Shown: positions 55,044-64,000 of the stretch, in pieces
How positions within the stretch are numbered: the stretch's first letter is position 1
Layout of the letters: each line of letters opens with the position of its first letter
NCBI GenBank assembly: GCA_004835665.1
Contig: ML240445.1
Location: 372,001-436,000 of the forward strand
From: Phoma sp. XZ068
Taxonomy: Eukaryota > Ascomycota > Dothideomycetes > Pleosporales > Didymellaceae
Length of the DNA: 64,000 bases
Direction of reading: 5' to 3'
Notes under the pieces: model-generated
Told to the model about the DNA's origin: nothing
What the model saw: only the letters and a program-made list of their open reading frames with translations
Database searches by the model: none
Program-made: the position numbers and the translations under genes

Positions 55044-55050
55044 AAAAAAA
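55044..55050 (-). terminator. Probable Pol III terminator of the tRNA gene
   Basis: Seven T residues on the minus strand, 37 nt past the tRNA 3' end. A small inverted repeat (TTCGACAGTTGTCGA) lies between the tRNA and this run. Confidence 0.55.
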
Positions 55051-55087
55051 GATATCCTGGAGTGCTCGACAACTGTCGAACGAATGC

Positions 55088-55254
55088 TGATGAGGACGGG
55101 ACTCGAACCCGCGCCACTTTCGTGACCAGGAAGCTTATTGCTAAGCAATGCTAAGGAGGAGAAACCTTAACCTGGCGCCATAACCTTGGAGGTTGTTAGA
55201 AAGTGAGGGATGGTGACTTTTGAGTGATGAACTTACCAACTCGGCCACCTCACC
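55088..55254 (-). tRNA. tRNA-Leu(AAG) with anticodon-loop intron and extra D-loop insertion
   Basis: After removing 55185-55236 and 55132-55164, an 82-nt class II tRNA remains. Acceptor stem GGTGAGG pairs with CCTCATC (one G-T). The D-arm is GCC...GGC with loop GAGTTGGTTAT. The anticodon stem is CCAGG/CCTGG with loop TTAAGGT, anticodon AAG at 55168-55166. The long variable arm holds CAC-GAAA-GTG. The T-arm is GCGGG-TTCGAGT-CCCGT, and discriminator A73 at 55088 is the leucine identity base. The 33-nt anticodon intron follows G37 and contains CCTTA, able to pair with TAAGG of the anticodon loop, as in normal tRNA introns. Box A (TGGCCGAGTTGG) and box B (GGTTCGAGTCC) are intact. The D-loop insertion would prevent most tRNA finders from recognising the gene. 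It decodes CUU/CUC. Confidence 0.88.
55185..55236 (-). other. 52-nt spliceosomal-type intron in the tRNA D-loop
   Basis: The insertion starts GTAAGT, has CTAAC with the branch A 11 nt before the end, and ends CAAG. It lies exactly between the conserved D-loop G18 and G19, within the flanks TTG and GTT. Its length (52 nt) and all three signals match the mRNA introns of this window. Removal restores a normal D-arm. Whether it is really spliced is not shown by the sequence. Confidence 0.75.
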
Positions 55255-58200
55255 GTTCCAGTGATTTGATGAAGGATTGAGCAAGAGTCAAATTTATAAA
55301 GTTGAACAATGTGATTTTGTGGGAGCTGCGGAGCGCTTGCTCAAGCCCAGGGTTTTTGGCGATGTGGGGCAGACGTTGCACCAAACTTGCGTACGCTTGG
55401 CCACGAACTTCATAGTCCGCGATTCTGCGATTTGCGATGTGGTTACGTCGTTGTCCTGTTTGCAGGCGGGCATCAATGTAACAACAGCACTTGACAACTA
55501 TTTTCCTCGGACTGCCATCCAAGTTCACACGAATTCGACACTGAGGAGCTGAATGTTGCAGTCCAGTTGCCGGAGAAGCTCGTGTTATGCCATCACCTGC
55601 TTCTGTACCTAATATTCGGGTCAATCCCGTTCTGGACTTTGTACGGCAATCTACATCACATTTTTTATTGCTTACCTTCGCAACTCGGAGAACATGTGAA
55701 GTAGGTTTACTTAGATATTGTAACCCAAAAACCTTTATAGAGCTACGAGGTTCCTTTTTACAATAAAAATAATCCAAGGTCCGTTGAAGGCCTTATGTCG
55801 TGGTGGTACCTCAGGAGTGTCGAAGGTTTGAAAAGACTGCAGACATCTTAAGGATATCGCTGATTTCAAAGACTGTAGCCAGAGTAGGGGTTTTAGTCTG
55901 GACCGTCATGATAATACGCCCACGTTCCACAAGGCTGCAGTCTTCGGACATGGCTCTTTGGCCTGTTGGTATTTGGTTTGCAAAGACAGGCTGAGGCTTG
56001 TGCTACAAATATAGACATTAAAGATAGCAAAGCTGCGTGACCATAAAACGAAGCTACATCCAAGTACATTCGTGTTTATATTTCAAAGTACAGGATACAG
56101 CGTACTCTATCTACATTAGGTCATCCGTTAACATTTGCTAAAGAGCTCCAGGCTCCATCAACAGAAACAAGGAGGAGCATACAATGCTCTTGCTCACGTT
56201 CGATCAGCTAAGGCGGGTGACACTAACGAGGGTTCGCTCACGGGCCTAGGGCATCACAGCTTTCCCCCAACGGCACGTTATCGGTCTCAAACCCTTTGTA
56301 TAAGATGATCGACACACCAGCCAAGCTAATTGTTAGAAGCATGCATTTACTAGCAGACGACACGCATTGACTTCAAGTGCTCCTGTATGATTAACATTAC
56401 ATGACTTCCTATCGGTTATAAAGTTATCTTTCGCAGCCCGAGTTTTGGGCTAACTCTACAAAAGCCCTTCAATGACTCTAAGAGAAAGCAGCAGTGACTA
56501 GGTAACTCCGAAGTACCTTTCGAAATTACGCTGTACATTAGGCTGTCTAGTCTAGACGCATAGAACCGCCAGAAAAAGACACTACCACACCACGGTACCG
56601 AGTGGCACTAACAGCGACTGTAATCAACGCTTCTTTCAAGCGCTTTCCTAATGTGGTAGTATGTTGTACCTATGGCTCCGGCACGATCGCGGCTTTGCGA
56701 TGGAAATGGGAAACATGTGGAAGTGCATACTCAAACACACCTTGTGTTTATGGCGTATGAACAGCATCACTGTGTATTTGTAAGTGCTGTTGCCCAAGAT
56801 CATTGTGCGGATGACTATGGCTGGGTTCTTAGACTGCCGGTTGGTCTCGGCTTTTTCTGACGAGATCGCGCTGTGCCAGTCATCATTCAATGCAGCTTCA
56901 AGTCCATTATCACACGACCGACTTACATTGCAACCATAATCTCGCAAGTCAGTAGCACTAAACTTCGCACTATCTCGACCGCAATCGCAGTTCTCAGCAT
57001 TACGCTCGAGCGTTGCGCGCCTGTATGAAAGAGTCAGGTACTGGTGGATTGGTAGGAGGCCCTCAAAGCAGTTTCATCAGCACAGTATGGTATATTTAGC
57101 AGATGAAAAAGACTACAGAATCTTGTACCTACACCAAAAGTGGCATAAAGTAGCTACGTAACCATCTACCTTTAAATTTCGTTCTAGCGAAAGTATGGCT
57201 GAAAGTGCACAATCTACCTCAATCACGATGGACAGCTCAAGCTCGAAGTGCGAAAACACATACTCAGAGTCCTGTCTTGGGCATCGCAACACCTCATCTC
57301 ATGTAAGACCCAATTTCCATTTCCGCTAAGCTATCGCCTGAAGGCTTACAGAACACGTGAAAAATTTGATCTGCGATGGGTACATCGTGACGAACAAGTG
57401 GATTTTCGTGCACAGTCCGCGTATACGCCTGGGTGTCATACCTGACGTGGGTCGATTGACCGGCAATAATAGACGCGGTAACCAAGCTAGACTTCTCGCC
57501 GGCTCATCGAATCAACAACAGGACTGCACTCTTTACTGGTCGGCTTGCGTTGATCTGAAGTTGGGTGCGATGCCGGTTACTGTGCAGTATGTGCGCGCCT
57601 AGGGGCTGACTAATATACGCTAAACTTCCACCACATCTGGACGCATTTACCATGTCCCCTTCGTGCATTTGTTACATCGGTACACAACTTCTTTGTTAAG
57701 CAAAAAGTTTCCACGCGCCAGTACTTGAAACACTCGGCATAGCACTTGATTAGATCGATCGAATGCGATGAATGTCATGATCTGAAGAGTCAGCACTTGT
57801 TCGCTCGAGTCAAGAACCTTCTCCTTCATTGTCGACACTTTCACAATAGCCGGCGGCGCCTGTAGTCTTCCCCAGGTACGATGAAAAGTATTAGGAGCCG
57901 TATATTTGTCCATGTGTGCGGTCGATGTCCAATATGCATGTCCATCTCCCTCATTATATTTCGCCTACGCAGAGTCGATTTCAGTAGAGCCTATCTTTAT
58001 ATCTACACGAGGGCACGTAAAGCACCACAAGTCTATCCCTCAATTCTATCAGTTTTCAGCTATCTGTCTCGATGGGGCGATTTTGACTTCGAAACGTGGG
58101 CTCACGTGCGGGCGAGAAATGATACATTTGGCCTAACGTTGCTTGTCTGGCAGACTTCAGCTATAACCAGCTGCGAATCCTGGCTATATGCTTCTCCAGG

Positions 58201-58552
58201 GACTGCATTGCCGGGTTCTAGCATTTTAGGCTTGTGTCTGTCAAGATAAGGCGTGCAGTGAGCTGTGCAACGGTGAGTGTGAAGAGAAGGGAAGTTTCAT
58301 CTGGGTTTAGCGCGCAACGTGCTGGCGACGCGGCGACGCGAAGCTGCAAAAGTCGCGTCTGGCGAACCTTCCTTTGCTCTTTGCCTTACCAGCATACGTT
58401 ACGCTTCCGTTGCCCAGCGCGGATCATTCAAAGCATACGCGGCCATTGTGAGAACAGCAGACACCAGACTGTTGCCTCCTCGAGACGTAGAGGGGGCTTG
58501 CACTTGTAAGCTCTCTTGAAGCCTCACTCATTCCCTTTCCCCATTCCTCCTC
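55255..58552. other. Gene-poor AT-leaning island, right part
   Basis: About 3.3 kb. Open frames such as 55250-55777 (-) and 57881-58249 (+) have no motifs and unusual composition, so I do not call them. No transposon motif, terminal repeat or RNA gene was recognised; decayed repeats cannot be excluded. Confidence 0.4.
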
Positions 58553-58815
58553 GGCTTCTCGACTAGGGTGCGCTACGAGAGTAGCCGTGCTTGAAAGGTT
58601 GCTCCTGCGGCACGATTAGAGTGTGCTACGAAAGTAGTCATATTCGAAAGGTCGCTCCTCCTACTGAGTACAGTGCGCTACGAAAGTACCGTACTGGAAA
58701 GGTAGCTCCCGCGTCACGATTAGAGCACGCTACGAAAGTAGTTGTACTCGAAAGGACGCTTCCGCTTCTCGACTAGAGTGTGCTACGGAAGTAGTCATAC
58801 TTGAAAGGTTGCACC
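58553..58815 (+). repeat. Five 52-53-bp tandem repeats, each with a CTAC-GNRA-GTAG hairpin
   Basis: The hairpin cores start at 58573, 58626, 58678, 58730 and 58783 (spacings 53, 52, 52, 53). Core sequences are CTACGAGAGTAG, CTACGAAAGTAG, CTACGAAAGTAC, CTACGAAAGTAG and CTACGGAAGTAG; all loops (GAGA, GAAA, GAAA, GAAA, GGAA) fit GNRA. The flanking base pair is G-C in the first copy and G-T in three others. Each unit also carries a GAAAGG followed by GCTCC-like sequence and a (GATTAGAGT / GACTAGAGT)-like end. Units are about 70-80% alike. The array ends about 90 nt before the ATG of the downstream gene. Confidence 0.88.
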
Positions 58816-58840
58816 CTACGGGCCGAAAGGTTACGTGCTA

Positions 58841-58868
58841 TCTTCTTCTTCTTCTTCTTCTTCTTCCT
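58841..58868 (+). promoter_or_regulatory. CTT-repeat pyrimidine tract before the C2H2-like gene
   Basis: A run of CTT triplets and CTCC ends 35 nt before the ATG at 58903. Such CT tracts commonly mark transcription starts in filamentous fungi, which would place the upstream repeat array in the promoter rather than in the mRNA; not certain. Confidence 0.5.
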
Positions 58869-58902
58869 CCTCCTCCTATTCTTCTCTCCTCTACCATTTA
58901 CA

Positions 58903-61437
58903 ATGGTTCGCCAGATCTCTGGATGCACCGACACATCTGTGCCGGCGCCCAGTCAGCCTTCGACTCGACGCTGGACATTGCCTCCTGGCATGCGATCCCG
59001 AAAGACGACGACGACAAAGCCTCATTTCCTGGAGACTGGATACTGCGCAGACTCTGAGGAAACGACCGATGAGGAGGTCGAACTCGCAGATCGTATAGAG
59101 CCCGAAAAGGCGACAGTGAGTACGAACGCCTCTGAAGCGCAGGCAGCTAATCCTTCACGAGGCTTCATCCTCGAATCCAGGAGACATACAGTCCAAGCAG
59201 CTGCCGACGGCGATGATGCCCTGGCTCAAACCCTGGTGAACATCATTGCTCACTTCGATTCGGTAGCTAAACAGCAGTCGCGTTCCATACATCAAGTCGC
59301 CATAGCCGTCCAGAACTCGGAAGCATATCTGACTCTGCATGAAATCTTGCAGCTCTTCCAGGATCGCACAGTAGAGCGTGATGGCGAGGCCATGTTTTCG
59401 GACAACTTGATGTCTGCTCTCCTTGCCAACGAGAAGCCGGAGCACGTCAGGTATTCTTTGGCTCCTGTCTACTCAACGGCGACTTGGCTCGACACAGAGA
59501 AGCAGAGTATAGAAAGTCGCTGCCAGTACATGTCCGCTGACATCGTCAAAGCTGTCAATGATCAGCCGACCCTGACGAAGAAGTTCCCCTTCGAAGGGTA
59601 TGGCGTCGAAGACTCCACACGTCACATGATATTCATGTACAAACCGCTGGTGAAGTGTTGGATAACTGTAGATGCTCATTACCGTTCTCTCGTCACAGAT
59701 GGTGTTCGCAGAAGGAATGGGGTTGTCAGGCTCTACAACCCGGAGGCTCTATCATCGACAGACTCGTCCAATGCAGTTCTTCTACAGGCGAAGCAGGAAT
59801 TGATTCCTCTACTAACTCTTAGTCGCCTGCAGCCCTCATCTCCTTTCTCGGATGTTCGATGGATTGAGGATGACTTCGAATTTGCAGCTTGTCCGCTGAG
59901 CGAATTTGAGGAAGACAGTGGACCACTCAGCATACTGACTGCAGTTTTCGTTGCTAACAAAGAGCCACTCGCATTAGCTGTAAGAGCAGATTTCGAGCGG
60001 ACAGCACTTGTGTGGCGAATCCGTCTTGCATGTGCGCGTCGCATTCTGAATCTTCTTGACAAGCAGCATGATTCCGACTTCGAACCTGGAACTTTGTTTT
60101 CTCTCTTGAAGACTCATACTCAATCAATAGTCTCCAGTCGCCCTTTACCACTATTGAAGCAGAAGCAAACTATGATTGGGGTAGCGGAGCCGTTCTGGGC
60201 TCACTCTGAGCCAATCAGTGGTCAGACCGCAGAGGAAACAGGCAAAGGGGAGCCAGGATATGAAGCCTTTCGTGACCGAAAGGTATACAAGTGTCCGTTC
60301 GAGAAGCCCTTCAAAAACGTCCCGCCATGCGATGAGAGCTTCCCACGAGCCCACGGTCGGACCACACATGTCAGGTTGATACATGAGCACGATGGGATTC
60401 CATTTCCGGATGACTCGAGTGAAGACGGCACCAAGAAGGTCCCTTGTCAATACGAGTGCGGTAAGTTGTTCTACAGCTACAAGCAAGCCAAAGAGCATAC
60501 GTCACGCAAAGAATGCAGCGCCGCTCCAACTGGCAAGGTCAAGTGCAGTTGGAATAGCGTCATGGGATGCTCGCGCGACTTCTCTCCTAATCATATCCGC
60601 ACTCACTTCAAAGATGAGAGAGGACCCTATCGCTGTCATTTGTGTGGCCAGTACTATTCTGACAGATACACCCTCGGTCTTCACGTGGACAAGTGCAAGG
60701 GTACAGGAGCTAGGCCTAGGCCCAAGCAGATGCTTCGAGTCCCTCTCTCAAGCAGCAACAGCAGCGCCCCCAGTGTGATCATCATCATTCGTTCTTCGTC
60801 TGGAGCGCCCGATACATGGTACGACGACACAGGTAGCTTAGAGGCAGGACTTTTTGCTATTGGGAGAGCAATTCTTCAGCAGTTCCGGAGGGCATTCAAC
60901 ATACGTGCGCCTGCAGTATTGCATGCGGGCTGGAATATGAAGACACGCGAGCTTCCAGCACCTGAAGAGTATGAAGACCGTTTTGATGACGAGGACCACC
61001 ATCGTGTTCAGAAGAACAATGCTTTCAAGTGGACCAAAGCCATAAACGATGATGTGCGGCGAGCGGTACAGCCGATCATTGTGACCGCAGGATGGGATGG
61101 ATGGTCCTGTAATACAGCGCGAGTGTCTAAATGGATTGAAGCCATGCCTGACCTTCGCTGGATTCTGCGCATCCCCAACCTCAAATATGACGCAGACGAG
61201 TCATTGCTTATGAAAGACGAGGATGCATGGTGGGCGGACCTTGGCTCTTCAGCTATTGCGCAAGCGCTCAGCAGCTCAGCAATATCAAATGCTGCTGCTG
61301 ATCAATGCGTTCGGATCATGGACCGCATCCAGACAAGCAAGGATGCACGGGCAGAGGAGCATGCCTTGTTCAATGGTCGTAACTTGATTAAAATGTCGAT
61401 TGACCACAGCGACATTGAGACAGATTCGGAGAGCTAG
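58903..61437 (+). CDS. C2H2-like zinc-finger protein, function unknown
   Basis: A single exon of 844 aa from MVRQISGCTDTSVP; the frame is open upstream through the CT tract but without a credible ATG. Residues 1-450 have no recognised domain. Four C2H2-like fingers lie at about residues 460-605: YKCPFEKPFKNVPPCDESF with a His pair, VPCQYECGKLFYSYKQAKEH, VKCSWNSVMGCSRDFSPNHI and YRCHLCGQYYSDRYTLGLHV. Several are irregular, so nucleic-acid binding is plausible but not certain. A Ser-rich linker and an acidic C-terminal region (ends SDIETDSES) follow. Proteins of this sort occur in species-specific fungal families. It is flanked by the GNRA repeat array upstream. Confidence 0.8.
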   Translation: MVRQISGCTDTSVPAPSQPSTRRWTLPPGMRSRKTTTTKPHFLETGYCADSEETTDEEVELADRIEPEKATVSTNASEAQAANPSRGFILESRRHTVQAAADGDDALAQTLVNIIAHFDSVAKQQSRSIHQVAIAVQNSEAYLTLHEILQLFQDRTVERDGEAMFSDNLMSALLANEKPEHVRYSLAPVYSTATWLDTEKQSIESRCQYMSADIVKAVNDQPTLTKKFPFEGYGVEDSTRHMIFMYKPLVKCWITVDAHYRSLVTDGVRRRNGVVRLYNPEALSSTDSSNAVLLQAKQELIPLLTLSRLQPSSPFSDVRWIEDDFEFAACPLSEFEEDSGPLSILTAVFVANKEPLALAVRADFERTALVWRIRLACARRILNLLDKQHDSDFEPGTLFSLLKTHTQSIVSSRPLPLLKQKQTMIGVAEPFWAHSEPISGQTAEETGKGEPGYEAFRDRKVYKCPFEKPFKNVPPCDESFPRAHGRTTHVRLIHEHDGIPFPDDSSEDGTKKVPCQYECGKLFYSYKQAKEHTSRKECSAAPTGKVKCSWNSVMGCSRDFSPNHIRTHFKDERGPYRCHLCGQYYSDRYTLGLHVDKCKGTGARPRPKQMLRVPLSSSNSSAPSVIIIIRSSSGAPDTWYDDTGSLEAGLFAIGRAILQQFRRAFNIRAPAVLHAGWNMKTRELPAPEEYEDRFDDEDHHRVQKNNAFKWTKAINDDVRRAVQPIIVTAGWDGWSCNTARVSKWIEAMPDLRWILRIPNLKYDADESLLMKDEDAWWADLGSSAIAQALSSSAISNAAADQCVRIMDRIQTSKDARAEEHALFNGRNLIKMSIDHSDIETDSES

Positions 61438-62374
61438 GTGTCTTACAGCACTTCCACGTTGGCCCCGATCGCTGCAAAGATAATTCTTCGGTCGCCATTT
61501 ACGCATGCTTGCAGCATATGTGTCAACATGGCAGTTGCGAAATAACACTCAATTCGAGGCGCGGGAGCAAGGCAGGTTCTGTCACAAGCCCCTTTCAGAG
61601 CAGGAAAAGCTCGGCTTTGGACAGCACGATGTCCATACACATAATGACAGATCGATCAATGGGAGAGCGATACAACACTTGGTCAGTCGCTTTCGGTTCG
61701 GGAGGGCTGGGGCCCGAACCATACTCAGCACATACAGTGATTGTGTGCCTAAGAATCTATCTAGAGAGATTGCTTGATGGAAGTATTGGACCAGACTGAG
61801 ATACTACCATCTGAGAGCAGCCTTCGAATTCAGCTCAAAATCCCGAATACACAAAGTAGCGCATCCATTTACGAGACGAAGGATACGGCAAACCAACCTC
61901 CCTTCCGACAGCTCCGAGCAACAACCAACTCTATCAATCTCCATGGTTGAGCTGAGGTGCCAGCCAACAAACAAAACATACGCTCATTCTCTCCTTGGCC
62001 GGATGCCCACGACACCGGACTTCTCCTTCGCAAAGTCGGTCTTAGTCTAGCGTCTCTCGGCCCAGCTATCATATTGCAGTGTAGCCGTATTCTCTTATCC
62101 GGACGATCTCTTTACTTCAATTCTCATTTTAAAGGTCCTTCTTTTACTACTCGCTTTCAAGTTCCTTCCTTACGGTCCTTTTACACTCCGGCGCAGCGGT
62201 AGAAACTACCTTCCATGTCGCAGCCTCTCAGCCAAATCCCCTTTACTACATCCGCATATCATTAAACAACCTCGCAATGCCAATAACGAAGGGTCGATGT
62301 GTGTTAGTTATCATATACAACGCTGGTCTCCTGTAGGATGGGAACCTGCAAATACCATCAGCATAATATTAAAG
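61438..62374. other. Intergenic gap
   Basis: About 940 bp downstream of the zinc-finger gene; short overlapping frames on both strands but nothing recognisable. Confidence 0.4.
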
Positions 62375-62834
62375 ATGAAATCAGAGACACCAAAACAAAA
62401 GCGCCAAGTTTTCTTGTCTCCTAACTGCAAGAACTTGGGGTTTCAGAGTAGTACTTCAAATGCTGCCGCCACTTTCTTCAGACTCTACCTGTTCAAAAGA
62501 AAGGGTGAATCTGACACTTGCGTCGAAGCACCTTCAAAGCTGCCAAAGCATGACCACTCATCGCCCAGTCTTCGCAATAATGTAGGCTAAGCTACCATTT
62601 GACAATTCTTAACACTGACTCTGATAGGTCTGGGCGGCAGTGGAACTCAAGATCGACGGTGCCGATAATGATGACGGTAGGCCACCACAAATCGTCCGTA
62701 CCCGCCACCCCGTTTCCAAGCATGAGGTTATGGAAATACTACACTCCCAAGAACGCTCCTGGCGCTTTCAGTGTCAAGTAGTTTCTCTTCTTTATTCTCG
62801 ACACTATGGGCTACCGCAGTTTGAGACGGATTGA
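62375..62834 (+). CDS. Tentative two-exon small hypothetical protein
   Basis: Two open stretches join in frame: 62375-62581 (MKSETPKQKRQVFLSP...) and 62628-62834 (VWAAVELKIDGADNDDG... to TAA... region ending FETD). The proposed 46-nt intron starts GTAGGC (a weak donor), contains CTGAC, and ends GATAG. The result is 137 aa with ordinary composition; a start at 62297 would add 26 residues. I recognise no family, and the case rests only on frame continuity and splice signals. It may be a fragment of an older gene. Confidence 0.35.
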
Positions 62835-64000
62835 ATTCTTAGGCGAAGGAGTACAGTTGCCGTGTGCAACCGACCAACATGAGCTTGAGATCTGTTTTCA
62901 GGGATATGATATTGGAAATTAAATCGATCGTTGGCTTGAACTTGAGTACAGGAATTTGACTCATAATGATGTGGAGGATGGATGAGATACGCGCGAGACG
63001 AGGACATAAAGATGCTTTGTACATTATGCAATCACCCGCAGATGGGCTCCAAGAATTCCAACAGTGCAAAGTTCTCTGATACGCTTTTGTCTCGTTCCTG
63101 CGTACTTCGTCGCTGAGATAACGAATCAACAGTGTGTTGTCCTTGTCGCGCCTGGGCCATCGCTTATCTTGAGCGAAAGTTCACCCTCAACTATCTCAAA
63201 ATCTGCACGGTGAAAAGTGGTTTAGACTGTTGTAGTCAATCTTCTGTACTCTAAATATTGTTTTGATAGCTTCTAACTACTTGTATTCGTCAACGTGAAA
63301 TATATTGGGATATTCTTGATGCCTGCATCTGGCGTAGTTGCCCATGCCACTGTCAACCCTCCACAACCTGAAACGCACAAGCAACCCTAGAACGCACCTC
63401 AAGCCACCAAGCCTATCTTATAAATTGACACAGCGCAAGTTTAGCTCTTGTGTGCCTTGCCAGTTCAAGCCTGAGCGGTTCACCCGAGCCGTGTTCTTGA
63501 TGTTGAAACATCACGGCTCTCCCGAACGCAAACTCTCATGAATCCAGGACAGTGAACAGTTTATGGTGTATTGAAAGTCTTTCGGGCCTTATTAAGCTAC
63601 AGTTGGCCGAGAATCATTTGCGGCAGCTACGAGAGATATGTGGGATGAATCCTCTCATTCATGTTCACGATCTACAGTCTCTCCAACTTCCAAGGGTGCC
63701 ATACCAAACCAACCCGGATACCTTTACCAGATCGTCTTGTCTTTCCTCCTGTCACCAAGGCGGCCAATCTCTATGTCGGCTTATACTGCCGCCCTCCCGT
63801 ACACGCGGCTTCCCCAACGTCCTATGACTCCACTCCACCATGCAGCTCATAGCTAATATGTCCATCACAGAGACGCGCCTTTCCTCATGGCTCTTTCGTA
63901 AGCCTCCTTCTATAGTACCGTGTTTCGTATGTATTGCCTCTGTTCTCCTAATATTGCCTCGCGCGCGCGCGTGTGTGTATTTCTCCATGCAGTCGCTCGT
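62835..64000. other. Terminal non-coding stretch
   Basis: AT-leaning sequence without a credible gene. A C/G then T/G alternating microsatellite lies near its end. Confidence 0.4.
63960..63978 (+). repeat. Alternating (CG)n(TG)n microsatellite
   Basis: About five CG steps followed by four TG steps, uninterrupted purine-pyrimidine alternation, a sequence type able to form Z-DNA. Confidence 0.8.

Noticed and set aside
55250..55777. A 175-codon frame next to the tRNA gene (-)
   Set aside because: No motif, no relatives recognised, and its end runs into the tRNA 5' end; probably chance in AT-leaning DNA.
57881..58249. 122-codon frame in the AT-leaning island
   Set aside because: Low-information composition, no motif, overlapped by another frame of similar quality.
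58553..58815. CRISPR-like array
   Set aside because: Units are tandem and wholly similar, with no constant repeat plus unique spacers, and the genome is eukaryotic.

Overview
This window is nuclear DNA of a filamentous ascomycete (Pezizomycotina). The gene content suggests a dothideomycete, perhaps Pleosporales, but that placement is inference. The evidence is dense intron-containing genes, most introns 46-67 nt with GTAnGT donors and CTAAC/CTGAC branch sites, and typical fungal families: homogentisate-pathway genes, Ssd1, a HET/NB-ARC/TPR protein, and a ribosomal protein gene whose first coding exon is only the ATG. Products are named from residues I recognise; no database search was run.

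Layout. 1-0.8 kb: 3' end of an F-box-like gene. 1.0-7.05 kb: an aromatic catabolism cluster, CYP504-type P450 (-), fumarylacetoacetase fahA (-) and homogentisate dioxygenase hmgA (+), the last two divergent. 7.7-18.0 kb: a secreted ferritin-like (Rds1-type) protein, the RNA-binding pseudonuclease Ssd1, and the mRNA-export factor Gle1. 18.4-27.5 kb: an accessory island with three members of a small-protein family I do not recognise (motif [WF][IV]D.IPD) and two APH-like kinase genes. Each kinase stands head-to-head with a small-protein gene, so the module occurs twice in opposite orientation; in one copy the kinase is a pseudogene. 28.7-36.0 kb: an SH3-domain membrane protein and a HET-NB-ARC-TPR fungal NLR. 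36.8-48.0 kb: a predicted myristoylated small protein, a Cys-rich C2H2 factor, a very long mitochondrial-type PPR protein, and phosphomevalonate kinase erg8 with a 438-nt intron. 48.7-54.3 kb: compact housekeeping block rpl35 / gos1 / atp10 / family X DNA polymerase, with two divergent promoters. 54.3-58.55 kb: gene-poor, AT-leaning island holding one tRNA gene. 58.55-61.4 kb: five 52-53-bp tandem repeats, each with a CTAC-GNRA-GTAG hairpin, directly upstream of a second C2H2-like gene. 61.4-64 kb: mostly non-coding, with one tentative two-exon gene.

The most unusual observation is the tRNA-Leu(AAG) gene at 55088-55254 (-). Besides a normal anticodon-loop intron it has a 52-nt insertion in the D-loop between the two conserved G residues. 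The insertion has every hallmark of a spliceosomal intron (GTAAGT, CTAAC, terminal AG), and its removal leaves a well-formed 82-nt tRNA-Leu. Next in interest are the duplicated small-protein/kinase module and the GNRA-hairpin tandem array.
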